In this document: positions 1 through 7,682 of the stretch, one piece after another
Position numbering within the stretch: position 1 is the stretch's first letter
Layout: the number at the start of each line of letters is the position of its first letter
Assembly: GCA_023229725.1 (NCBI GenBank)
Contig: JALNYR010000002.1
Location: 1 to 51,753 of the forward strand
Reading direction: 5' to 3'
From: Dehalococcoidia bacterium
Lineage (GTDB): Bacteria; Chloroflexota; Dehalococcoidia; GIF9; AB-539-J10
Length of the DNA stretch: 51,753 bases
The notes under the pieces: model-generated
What the model was told of the DNA's origin: nothing
The model's database searches: none
What the model saw: the letters and a program-made list of their open reading frames with translations, nothing else
Translations under genes and position numbers: made by a program

Positions 1-43
1 ACGCCATACTCTACTGCGTCCGCGCGCCGCGCCCAAACAGCAG

Positions 44-70
44 AACGATGGACGGAATGGACGGAGAGGA
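44..70. repeat. TGGAC repeat fragment
   Basis: Two spaced copies of ATGGAC followed by GGAGAGGAGAG. The same motif recurs at 1408-1479, 2714-2806 and, as GTCCAT, at 17067-17100. It lies just past the stop of the acyl-CoA dehydrogenase gene. Nothing else is recognisable in the first 75 bases. Confidence 0.5.
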
Positions 71-75
71 GAGCG

Positions 76-1290
76 CTACCCCGCGAACTCCTTGCCGAAT
101 ATCTCCCGCGCCACGAGCATCTTCTGTATCTCGTTGGCGCCCTCATAGATCTCCGTTATCTTCGAGTCGCGGTACAGCTCCTCCACCTTGTACGTCGAGC
201 CGTCGTGCGAGAGCTGCCGCATGTAGCCGTAGCCGCCGAATATCTGCACGGCATCCCGCGCCAAGTCCACCGCCAGCTGCGTGCCGGTGAACTTCGCCAT
301 GGCCGCTTCGGGCTCCGGGAACTCAACGCCGAGGTCCTTGCGGTAGGCTGCCTTCTGGTACAGGCTGCGCGCCCCTTCGATGCGGGCGGCGTACTCGGCA
401 AGGCGGAACTGCCAGTACTGGAACTCGGCGAGCCGCTTGCCGAACGCAGTCCGCTTCTTCATGTAGTCGACGCACTCGTCGAAGGCGCGCTGCGCCATGC
501 CGACGCCGGTCGCGGCGATGCCCATTCGCCCGTACGTGAGCGTCCCCAGCGCGATGTGCAGGCCCCTGCCCGGCTCGCCGACCAGGTTCGACTCCGGCAC
601 GAAAGCGTTGTCCAGGTAGATGTCCGAGGTCAACTGACCGCGGTTCCCTGTCTTCAGGTCCGGCGCCCCCACCCGGACACCGTCCTGCTTCAGGTCGATG
701 ACCATCTCGCACAGCCGGCCGTCGGCCGCCACGAGGCACGTCACGAAATCGGCCACGCAGGCGTTGGTGATGAAGCGCTTCTGGCCGGTCACGCGCCAGC
801 CGCCGTCGACCTTCCGCGCGATGGTCTTCAGGCTGCGGATGGAGAGATCGGTGCTCGCCTCCGGCTCCGTCGTCGCGAAGCTGCCCACCTTCTCACCAGC
901 GATGAGCGGCTTGAGGTACCGGGCGCGCAACGCATCGTTCGCGTACATGAGTACGTGTCCGGCGAGGATGCAGTGCACGTCGATCACGGCCGCGACGCTG
1001 TCGCTCCCGTAGCCAAGCTCCTCCAGCATGACACACGTGTCGAGCACCGGATACTTGAGCCCCCGCCCCCACCCCGCCGGGAACGGGACCGCGTACAGGC
1101 CCTGCTTCGCCATCCGGTCGAAGGCGTCGCGCGGGAACGTCTCCCGGCTCTCGTCCTGGAGCGCGATGCGCGCCGCGACCGGCTCGACCTCCCTCTCCAC
1201 GAACTCACGGACCTCCTCCCGGATTGCCCGGGCTTCCTCCGGAAGGAATACCTCGTGCGAGAGCTTCGATTGCGTGCGTGGCGGCTGCAT
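76..1290 (-). CDS. Acyl-CoA dehydrogenase
   Basis: A 404-residue FAD-dependent acyl-CoA dehydrogenase that removes two hydrogens alpha,beta from an acyl-CoA and passes electrons to an electron-transfer flavoprotein. It has the family order of an N-terminal helical domain, a central beta domain (the FATTEPEASTD segment contacts flavin) and a C-terminal helical domain. The C-terminal IYEGANEIQ carries the usual catalytic base, Glu383, and the family FGGYGY motif is present. I chose the ATG at 1290 because GGAGG lies 12 bases upstream. An in-frame longer start would add 24 residues that look non-coding. The substrate cannot be told from sequence. A second, distinct paralogue lies at 49930-51150. 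It is a single gene here, with TGGAC repeats on both sides. Confidence 0.93.
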   Translation of the reverse strand: MQPPRTQSKLSHEVFLPEEARAIREEVREFVEREVEPVAARIALQDESRETFPRDAFDRMAKQGLYAVPFPAGWGRGLKYPVLDTCVMLEELGYGSDSVAAVIDVHCILAGHVLMYANDALRARYLKPLIAGEKVGSFATTEPEASTDLSIRSLKTIARKVDGGWRVTGQKRFITNACVADFVTCLVAADGRLCEMVIDLKQDGVRVGAPDLKTGNRGQLTSDIYLDNAFVPESNLVGEPGRGLHIALGTLTYGRMGIAATGVGMAQRAFDECVDYMKKRTAFGKRLAEFQYWQFRLAEYAARIEGARSLYQKAAYRKDLGVEFPEPEAAMAKFTGTQLAVDLARDAVQIFGGYGYMRQLSHDGSTYKVEELYRDSKITEIYEGANEIQKMLVAREIFGKEFAG

Positions 1291-1407
1291 CGTCTTCTGT
1301 GACCTCCTGCTTCCTGTTCGGTTCTCGGGAAGGGGTGCCGCGCCATCATAGTACGGCCCCACGCCCGCGTCCAGAAGGCCGCGGGCTGCGCGACGGCCGG
1401 AAGGGCG

Positions 1408-1479
1408 GATGGACCGGAATGGACCTCATGGACCTGATGGACGGAGAGAGACCCGGAGCTGTGTCCATGGTGTCCATGC
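1408..1479. repeat. TGGAC/GTCCA inverted-repeat element, copy 1
   Basis: Four ATGGAC-type units (about 1408-1442) are followed, after a short spacer, by two GTGTCCATG units (1462-1479). The two halves are therefore complementary and could fold back. Its left half aligns in direct orientation with 2714-2747, on the other side of the replication-initiator-like gene. The whole stretch 1291-1494 holds only this element and no gene. Confidence 0.55.
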
Positions 1480-1494
1480 TGCCCGCAGGGTCTA

Positions 1495-2628
1495 TCATGG
1501 CGGCGCCTGGTTCTCGCTCTGCCGACGCTGCATCATCTTCCGGTAGGCCGGACCGGCTGTAGTCACGCCGAGCGGGAGGGGTTCCGCCGTCTGCCGGGCA
1601 GTGGGCGCGGGGTGGGACGCCCCGGCCGGGGGCGGCTTGCCGACGGAGGGGGCGGGAGACAGCCCGTGCGCCGCCCTCATCGACGCCTTGTCCAGCCAGG
1701 TCAGCAGCGCAAACCACGGGCGGTCAAGCACGCGCTTCTCGTAGAAGGCCGCGAACTTCTTGACCTCCAGCAGGTAGTCCACCCCCGGGTAGTCCGCCAG
1801 CTGCTCGCGCAGCCTCGCCCGGTCGCGGTCGCGGGGGAAGCCACTCACCCGCTCCAGGACATCAAACAGCCGGTCCTCGGCCGGGGCGGACGCGGCGTCT
1901 TCCTGTAGCGGCAGGCTCGCGCGCACGCCCGGGGCGGAGGCAGCGTCCTCCGGCAGCGGCACGCTCCCATGCCTGCCCGGGGCGGACGCGGCGTCCTCCT
2001 GTTGCGGCAGGCTCCCATGCCTGCCCGGGGATGCGCCATGATGTTTCCCGAGGTCATCCGGCGCTCCGGACCCGCTCTCTCCGTTCCTCTCGTTCCCCTT
2101 TCCCTTCGCGCGCGTGCTGCTGCTGCTTGCCGTAGTCTCTGCAGGAGTCTCTGAAGTAGTCTGTGCTGTAGTCTCTGTCTCTGGAGTGTCGAAACTCGAC
2201 ACATGGGTCTGTCGGCAGCCCTCACCCGGGCCTGTCGCCAGTCGACGTTCCGGCCTGACGGACTTCAGCGTTGCAGTCTGCGACATGAGAGCAGTTCGAA
2301 GCGCCGGAAGGTCAATGCGGAAGAACATGGTCCGCCTGCCATGAGCCTGACGGCACGCCTGGTGCAGCAGCCCGAGCTCGGCCAGAGTGCGGCGGGCCCG
2401 GTCCACCGTGGACCGCCCCATGCCAAGCTCCTCCTTCCACTCCGCGTGGGACTTGTAGACCCATCCGCCCGGGACAGTGGCGCGATCGGTCCAGTAGAGG
2501 AGTTGCGAAAGCAACAGCGCTGCAGACTGGTCTCCGGTCAGCTCGATGAACGCCCTGGGAACAACAAGAACGTTCTCGTATCCCTGGCGCTCCCTGATGA
2601 TGCCCAGCACCTCTTCGCGTGGCGTCAA
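1495..2628 (-). CDS. Replication-initiator-like winged-helix protein
   Basis: A 377-residue protein whose first 120 residues look like the helix-turn-helix domain of plasmid or phage replication and replisome-organiser proteins. Visible parts are FIELTGDQSAALLLSQLLYW and a second helical segment, WKEELGMGRSTVDRARRTL, which resembles a recognition helix. The middle is low complexity (Thr/Ser/Glu) and holds three tandem 16-residue units ending EDAASAPG. The last 100 residues are a conserved-looking helical domain containing YPGVDYLLEVKKFAAFYEK. The start is TTG at 2628, chosen because AGGGAGG lies about 5 bases upstream and no better start exists. No integrase, relaxase or partition gene is nearby, so a remnant of an integrated element is possible. 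Function is inferred from the N-terminus only. Confidence 0.7.
   Translation of the reverse strand: MTPREEVLGIIRERQGYENVLVVPRAFIELTGDQSAALLLSQLLYWTDRATVPGGWVYKSHAEWKEELGMGRSTVDRARRTLAELGLLHQACRQAHGRRTMFFRIDLPALRTALMSQTATLKSVRPERRLATGPGEGCRQTHVSSFDTPETETTAQTTSETPAETTASSSSTRAKGKGNERNGESGSGAPDDLGKHHGASPGRHGSLPQQEDAASAPGRHGSVPLPEDAASAPGVRASLPLQEDAASAPAEDRLFDVLERVSGFPRDRDRARLREQLADYPGVDYLLEVKKFAAFYEKRVLDRPWFALLTWLDKASMRAAHGLSPAPSVGKPPPAGASHPAPTARQTAEPLPLGVTTAGPAYRKMMQRRQSENQAPP
1885..2028 (-). repeat. 48-bp tandem repeat inside the initiator-like gene
   Basis: Three in-frame copies of a 48-bp unit encode three 16-residue repeats of the form PGRHGSLPQQEDAASA. The GCCCGG motif recurs at exact 48-base spacing. 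The two later units are nearly identical in DNA and the third is more diverged, which suggests recent slippage. It probably forms a flexible linker between the DNA-binding and C-terminal domains. Confidence 0.75.
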
Positions 2629-2653
2629 GCCGACCTCCCTGCGCTACCGTGTT

Positions 2654-2696
2654 GCATACTGTTAGTATGCTATCATCATAGTGTTCAGGAGAACAA
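2654..2696 (-). promoter_or_regulatory. Promoter with palindromic operator for the initiator-like gene
   Basis: A perfect dyad GCATACT-gtt-AGTATGC lies at 2654-2670. Read on the minus strand, TTGTTC (2696-2691) and TAGCAT (2672-2667) are separated by 18 bases and make a plausible sigma-70 promoter. The dyad overlaps the -10 box and sits 26 bases upstream of the TTG start. This layout suits autorepression by the encoded winged-helix protein, but that is inference. Confidence 0.5.
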
Positions 2697-2713
2697 GGGT
2701 GGCGGTGAGAGCG

Positions 2714-2806
2714 AGTGGACAGAATGGACCCCATGGACTGGATGGACACACAACACCGGGCACGGCATTCAATCCGTGCCGTCTCTGCAGTCCACCCGGT
2801 CCATTC
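2714..2806. repeat. TGGAC/GTCCA inverted-repeat element, copy 2
   Basis: Outer arms GAATGGACC (2722-2730) and GGTCCATTC (2798-2806) are perfectly complementary. Extra TGGAC units lie inside the left arm, and an inner 7-bp hairpin GGCACGG/CCGTGCC lies near 2759-2781. The left half matches the element at 1408 in the same orientation. The gene-free stretch 2629-3000 holds this element, the promoter to its left and the promoter near 2883. Confidence 0.55.
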
Positions 2807-2882
2807 CGCCGTCGGCAGGAGCCGCCAGGCGCTGAAGGCGGGACAACAGCAGCGCTTTGCGGCGCCGGCACGCCGGAACCCA

Positions 2883-2911
2883 TTGCTTTGACGAATGCCC
2901 GGTGTTATGTT
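2883..2911 (+). promoter_or_regulatory. Possible promoter of the beta-helix surface protein gene
   Basis: TTGCTT at 2883-2888 and TATGTT at 2906-2911 are separated by 17 bases, about 90 bases upstream of the ATG. The boxes are imperfect, so this is a candidate only. Confidence 0.35.
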
Positions 2912-3000
2912 GACAGACAGTACTTTCGTTCTTGTTGCCCGGGAAGAGACACTCAGCCGTGGCGGTACTTCGTGAGCCGCCGCGCCGAAGGGAGCGCCAG

Positions 3001-6000
3001 ATGATGTCGGGAACACCGGTGCTTTCACGGTACCTTCCGCGCCCGCGAACAGTGCTCGCGGGCTTCTTTGTAGCCGTGCTGCTCCTTGCCTTCCTGCCTC
3101 AGCCACGCGTGAGCGCCGCCACGTACACGGTGACCAGCAACTACCCCGGTACAGGAACAGGAACGCTGCACTGGGCCGTCGACCAGGCCAACAGCAACCC
3201 CGGCGCCGACATCATCACTTTCGACATGGCAAGCATAGTCACCTCGTGGATTCTGTTCGACGGAGCGTGCGGTGACTACATCGGAGACCTCGGCGAGCTG
3301 CTGATTGCCGAGGACGTCACCATCACCGGACCAGGTTCTTCGCTTCTGAGCATCGAACAACGCCCGTCCAACTGCGATATCGTGCGGACACGCATCATAC
3401 ACATCAACGGGGCGACCGACGTCACAATCTCCGGTCTCACACTCCGGTATGGCGCCGCCCCCGACAACGCCGATGGCGCTGACGGCGGGCACGGCGGCGC
3501 CATCTACAATGAGACCGCCAATCTCACACTGACCGACTGCGTGCTCGTGAGCAGCCGCGCCGGCTCAGGAGGTGGAAGCAGCGGCGGCTCCGGGGGCGAC
3601 GGCGGCAGCGGCGGTGCTGTGTACTGCGCCGCGGGCGACCTCACCATTACCGGCTGCACATTCGACAACAACCATGCAGGCAACGGCGGTTCGTCCGGCT
3701 CGTATGATGGCTCCACCAGCGGGACGGGCGGCGGCGCGGGCGGAGACGGCGGCGCCATCTGCTTCCTCGGCGATGTGCTGACGATCGGCAGTACCACGTT
3801 CAGCAGCAACGTAGCGGGCGACGGCGGCAGGCTCTACCACTGCGCTGACGGCTCAATCGCCGGCAACGGAGGACGCGGCGGCGCTGTGTACGCCAACACC
3901 TGCACGTCCGTAGACATCACCGACGACTGCAGCTTCCAGAGCAACGTCGCCGGCAGAGGCGGATTCCAGGACCCCTGTGACGACCCGGACGAGCCCGGTG
4001 CCCCGGGGCTGAATGGCCTGGGTGGCTGGGGAGGAAGCGGCGGAGCAATCTACGTCAGCCACGAGGCCCTCACGCTGGAGCACTGCACGTTCAGCAACAA
4101 CCGCGCGGAGCGGGGAGGCAGCTCGCTGACACAGCAGGCGGGGCCGGGCGGCCTGGGCGGAGCGATGTACCATAGCGCCAACTGGCTCGACGTGGACTAC
4201 TGCACCTTCTCATCCAATATCGCCGGGGTAGGTGGCGAGGGACCTGAGGGCCTACGGGGAGCGGGAGGCCATGGCGGCGCCATCTACTGCAGCGGCGGCA
4301 CCGCGGACGTAGTCGGCTGCGCGTTCACATGGAACCACGGTGGCGCGGGCTGCGGAGACACGCCCGACGCGCCTGAACCCGGTGGTTTCGACGGCGCTTC
4401 GCCGGGAGGCTCGGGCGGAGCCATATACTCCCACTCCGGAGGACTCCTGTTGCAGGACACCCTGTTCGAAGGAAACGGCGCCGGCATGGGCGGCTACAGC
4501 GAATCGGTCGGCGGCTACGTCGACCACGGCAGCGGGGGCGCGGTCTGGTGCGACAACCAACCCATCTACGACGCCCTCAGCGCCGAGCGCTGCTCTTTCG
4601 TACGCAACTCTCCCAGCCTCAAAGGCGGGGCCATCTACGTCAACCAGGGCGCGGCGGAGCTGGTGAACTGCACCATCGCGGAAGGCTGGGCCCGTGAGGG
4701 CGGAGGCATCAGGGCCGCGGACGGAGTGCCGGTGCAGCTCAGCTTCTGCACTGTAGTCTGGAACCAGGCCGTGGACTATGGCGGGGGCATCTACGCGGAT
4801 GCCCTGGCCCTCAAGGGCTGCATCGTCGCGAACAACACCTTCTATGTGAGTTCGGGGACGGAGCCCTCACAGGGCACCGACGAGGACGGACTGGACATCT
4901 ACGACGGCGACGGCAGCAACCCCTTCAAGTCCGTCACGTCCCACGGGGGAAACGTCCTCGGCATCAGTTCCGGGTTCACCATGCAGCAGGTGGACCCATC
5001 CCCGAACGACGCCGTGGGTGTTGAGGCAGGGCTCGGCTCCCTGACCGACGCGTTTGACCCGCTCTACGTCTGCACGCTCCTGCTGGATAGCCCCGCGCTC
5101 GACTTCGTCCCGGTGGTCGACGGGACCACCATTGACGGAACCGCGGTCGATGTCGACCAGATACAGACATCACGTCCGCAGGACGGCGACCTCGACGGCA
5201 CGGCGCTGTGGGACAGCGGAGCATTCGAGAGCCGGATTCAGACAGCCACTGTCGCGTCGGATACGGGCAGCGGCGACATCACCGTTATCTTCAGCGATGC
5301 GGGCATCCTCGACGAGTTCAACGCAAGAGGCATCGACGAGGTGTGCTGCGAAGTCCCCGGGGGAGTCTACTTCCCTCATGGCTTGCTGGAGATAGTCATC
5401 ACAGGACTCGAGGATGAGGGATTCGAACCGGCGGAAGTGACGCTCACGCTCACCTATCCCGAGGATATACCGGAGGACGCGATGTACTGGAAGTGCGACC
5501 CCGTCGAGTGCGAGTGGGTCGACGTCACGGACCTCCTGGGCGACCACGATGGCGACAACGTGCTGACGCTCACGCTGACCGACGGCGACGACGGCGACAT
5601 GGACCAGAGCTGGAATGGCGAGATACACGACCCGGGCGGCGTGGTGCTGGCCGTGGAAGAAGAGGACGAAGAGCCGGAGAAGCGCCGCGAGCGGGAGGTG
5701 CCTCTCGAGCCCGCCAGCATGAACACGAACTACATGGCGTTGAGTGCGTACCAGGCGCTGCCCGGCCAGACGGTGCAGGTCTCCGTCAACGTCTGCAACG
5801 GCGGCGAGGTGAAGGGCAGCCGGAACGTGGTGCTGGCGGTGAACGGGGTCACCGAGCAGTCCCAGAGCATCAGCGTCTCGGGCGGCTCCTGCAAGACAGT
5901 CGTCTTCAACGTAGTGAAGGCTGTGCCGGGCACCTACGACATCGACATCAACGGCCAGCGCGCCCAGCTCACCGTGCTGGCGCCGCGGACCATCCAGGCG

Positions 6001-6108
6001 TCAGTGCCGTCAACGCAGGACACCGGCATCGGCACGGCGGGCATCATCGCGATTCTGGTGGTGATGGGCGCGCTCATCGGGGCGCTGGTGCTGGTGTTCA
6101 AGGGATAG
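3001..6108 (+). CDS. Secreted beta-helix surface protein with FxxN/GGA repeats and membrane anchor
   Basis: A 1035-residue exported protein. It begins with a signal peptide (basic residues to 16, hydrophobic core about 18-32, likely cleavage after VSA at 39). The region up to about residue 600 is a right-handed beta-helix. It has about a dozen GGA[IVM][YW] or GGGI motifs, each following an FxxN motif (FDNN, FSSN, FQSN, FSNN, FTWN, FEGN), the pattern known from chlamydial Pmp adhesins. About residues 740-880 resemble a choice-of-anchor U domain. A CARDB-like beta domain (about 900-1005) and a single C-terminal transmembrane helix ending FKG follow. The start is ATG 3001 after AAGGGAG; ATG 3004 is also possible. 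The family suggests a surface-displayed adhesin or sensor, and its ligand is unknown. A clear terminator follows. Confidence 0.85.
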   Translation: MMSGTPVLSRYLPRPRTVLAGFFVAVLLLAFLPQPRVSAATYTVTSNYPGTGTGTLHWAVDQANSNPGADIITFDMASIVTSWILFDGACGDYIGDLGELLIAEDVTITGPGSSLLSIEQRPSNCDIVRTRIIHINGATDVTISGLTLRYGAAPDNADGADGGHGGAIYNETANLTLTDCVLVSSRAGSGGGSSGGSGGDGGSGGAVYCAAGDLTITGCTFDNNHAGNGGSSGSYDGSTSGTGGGAGGDGGAICFLGDVLTIGSTTFSSNVAGDGGRLYHCADGSIAGNGGRGGAVYANTCTSVDITDDCSFQSNVAGRGGFQDPCDDPDEPGAPGLNGLGGWGGSGGAIYVSHEALTLEHCTFSNNRAERGGSSLTQQAGPGGLGGAMYHSANWLDVDYCTFSSNIAGVGGEGPEGLRGAGGHGGAIYCSGGTADVVGCAFTWNHGGAGCGDTPDAPEPGGFDGASPGGSGGAIYSHSGGLLLQDTLFEGNGAGMGGYSESVGGYVDHGSGGAVWCDNQPIYDALSAERCSFVRNSPSLKGGAIYVNQGAAELVNCTIAEGWAREGGGIRAADGVPVQLSFCTVVWNQAVDYGGGIYADALALKGCIVANNTFYVSSGTEPSQGTDEDGLDIYDGDGSNPFKSVTSHGGNVLGISSGFTMQQVDPSPNDAVGVEAGLGSLTDAFDPLYVCTLLLDSPALDFVPVVDGTTIDGTAVDVDQIQTSRPQDGDLDGTALWDSGAFESRIQTATVASDTGSGDITVIFSDAGILDEFNARGIDEVCCEVPGGVYFPHGLLEIVITGLEDEGFEPAEVTLTLTYPEDIPEDAMYWKCDPVECEWVDVTDLLGDHDGDNVLTLTLTDGDDGDMDQSWNGEIHDPGGVVLAVEEEDEEPEKRREREVPLEPASMNTNYMALSAYQALPGQTVQVSVNVCNGGEVKGSRNVVLAVNGVTEQSQSISVSGGSCKTVVFNVVKAVPGTYDIDINGQRAQLTVLAPRTIQASVPSTQDTGIGTAGIIAILVVMGALIGALVLVFKG

Positions 6109-6136
6109 CGACAGCACTTCATCGGAATACGACACA

Positions 6137-6163
6137 GGGGCGGTCTCCGGACCGCCCCTTTCT
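6137..6163 (+). terminator. Rho-independent terminator after the surface protein gene
   Basis: A 9-bp GC stem GGGGCGGTC / GACCGCCCC with a 4-base loop is followed by TTTCTC, 29 bases after the stop codon. Confidence 0.8.
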
Positions 6164-6206
6164 CATTCTGGACGCGACGTGGCCGGCACCGGTGGGCGGG
6201 TGTTGA

Positions 6207-6470
6207 CCAGATGGCGGGCGGGCATGGGAGCCCGCCCCTACGCCGGAGGGTGTGGACAGCAACGGTGGGCGTGAGACAGCCGGGTGGCGGGCGGGCATGG
6301 GAGCCCGCCCCTACGCCGGAGGGTGTGGACAGCAACGGTGGGCGTGAGACAGCCGGGTGGCGGGCGGGCGTGGGAGCCCGCCCCTACGCCGGAGGGTGTG
6401 GGCAGCAGCGGGGGGCGTGAGACAACCGGATGGCGGGCGGGCACGTGCAACGTGCCCCCACACGAAGACA
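6207..6470. repeat. 73-bp tandem array of the variable-stem hairpin element (4 copies)
   Basis: Four head-to-tail units have an exact 73-base period. Each unit holds a GATGGCGGG-type left flank, a hairpin, a CCCCTACGCCGGAG right flank and a spacer containing GCAACGGTGGGCGTG. Copies 1-3 carry the stem GGGCGGGC/GCCCGCCC (first at 6216-6223 and 6230-6237). Copy 4 has the same left flank, but its stem is GGGCACGT/ACGTGCCC (6439-6446, 6450-6457) and its right flank has decayed to CCCCCACAC. The rest of the gene-free stretch 6109-6713 holds the terminator above and two more single elements. Confidence 0.9.
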
Positions 6471-6591
6471 TCCCGTTCACCCTACCATGTCGGTGTGGGA
6501 ACCGACCCCTGCGAGAATGGTGCGCGTGGGCAACGATGGCGGGCGCGGGACAAACGAATGACGTTTAACGTGGGGATGAGGAAGGTCCGAC

Positions 6592-6614
6592 GTAGGGGCA
6601 CGTTGCACGTGCCC
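6592..6614 (-). repeat. Variable-stem hairpin element, inverted copy
   Basis: GTAGG followed by the 8-bp stem GGGCACGT/ACGTGCCC with a 3-base loop. It is in the opposite orientation to the array at 6207. Confidence 0.85.
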
Positions 6615-6685
6615 AGGGGCGGACGCGGTGTTCGAACGCAGGGGAAAGGTCACGGCGGAAACGTCGACCGCGGGCGCGCAGCCAT

Positions 6686-6718
6686 CCGGATGGCGGGCAC
6701 GTGCAACGTGCCCCTACG
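6686..6718 (+). repeat. Variable-stem hairpin element
   Basis: CCGGATGGC, then the stem GGGCACGT-gca-ACGTGCCC (6695-6713), then CCTACG. The CTA at 6714-6716, read on the other strand, is the TAG stop codon of the ABC ATPase gene that ends here. Confidence 0.9.
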
Positions 6719-7682
6719 TTCGGGCGCAAGCCATCTGCGCGTGGCAGGCCACCGAATGGCCGGGAGATACCTCGCGGAGGGGCGGGGCGGCGTGGTGACA
6801 GTCGTGGAGGTGGTGCGGGCAAGCATGGAGGTAGGAGCAGCCTTCCTCAGCCTCGTGCAGATGCTCATGGACGCCTTCCAGCAACGGCGCGTCGGGCAGT
6901 CGCGCCTCGAGGCCGAAGAGGAACCGCGTGTACGGGTGCAGCGCCTCGCGCTCGAAGGCCTCGCCGCCGGCAAGCTCCACAAAGCGGCCCCGGTGCATCA
7001 CGGCGATGCGGTCGGCCGCGTAGGACACCGTGGCAAGGTCGTGCGAGATGAGTATGAGCGTCAGCCCGCGTTTCCGCTTGAGCTGCAACAGGAGCGACAG
7101 CATCTGCGTCGACACGAGCGGGTCGAGCCCCGAGGTCGGCTCGTCCGCAATGAGCAGCGCGGGTTCCAGCAGCAGGGCACGGGCGAGGGCGACCCTCCTG
7201 CGCTGGCCGCCGGACAGCTCCGTGGGGTGGCGCTCCATGAACGACGCCGACAGGTTCACCCGGCCGAGGGCCGCCGCGATGCGGTCGCGCCGTGAGGTCG
7301 CATCGCCCAGCCCGTGGATGAGCAGCGGCTCCTCGAGGATGTCGGCGACGTGCTGGCGCGGGTCGAGGGTCGAATCCGCGTCCTGGAACACGGGCTGCAC
7401 CTCGCGGCGGAACTGCTTCAGCTCCGCTTTGTCCATGGCGAAGACGTCCCGGCCGCGGCAGCGCACGCTGCCGCCGTTCGGCTCGACCAGTCGCAGCACG
7501 GTCCGGGCGAGCGTGGTCTTGCCGGAGCCGCTCTCTCCCACGACGCCGAAGACCTCGCCCTCCGCGACTGCGAATGAGACGCCGTCGACCGCTCTGATGA
7601 CGTGATCCGGGTGGTGATACCGCGCCAGCGGGTTGTGGCGCACCACGAAGTGGAGGCGCAGGTTACGGACGTCGAGCATCAT
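6714..7682 (-). CDS. Peptide/nickel-type ABC transporter ATP-binding protein (OppF/DppF-like)
   Basis: A 322-residue cytoplasmic ATPase, the second of the pair that drives the importer encoded upstream. Walker A GESGSGKT is at residues 49-56, the signature LSGGQRRR and Walker B LLIADEPTSGLD are intact, and HDLAT supplies the switch histidine. The C-terminal oligopeptide-type extension is unusually rich in His and Cys (EHLHEAEEGCSYLHACPHHL and onward), which could bind metal. The start is ATG 7682 or ATG 7679; both overlap the stop of the preceding ATPase gene, so the genes are translationally coupled. The TAG stop lies inside a repeat hairpin, so the last residues may come from repeat insertion. 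It is the last gene of the operon. Confidence 0.93.
   Translation of the reverse strand: MMLDVRNLRLHFVVRHNPLARYHHPDHVIRAVDGVSFAVAEGEVFGVVGESGSGKTTLARTVLRLVEPNGGSVRCRGRDVFAMDKAELKQFRREVQPVFQDADSTLDPRQHVADILEEPLLIHGLGDATSRRDRIAAALGRVNLSASFMERHPTELSGGQRRRVALARALLLEPALLIADEPTSGLDPLVSTQMLSLLLQLKRKRGLTLILISHDLATVSYAADRIAVMHRGRFVELAGGEAFEREALHPYTRFLFGLEARLPDAPLLEGVHEHLHEAEEGCSYLHACPHHLHDCHHAAPPLREVSPGHSVACHAQMACART

Noticed and set aside
6211..6420. Short repetitive open frames with WRAG and PAPTPEG units
   Set aside because: These are translations of the 73-bp tandem hairpin array. The period is not a multiple of three, so successive copies fall in different frames.
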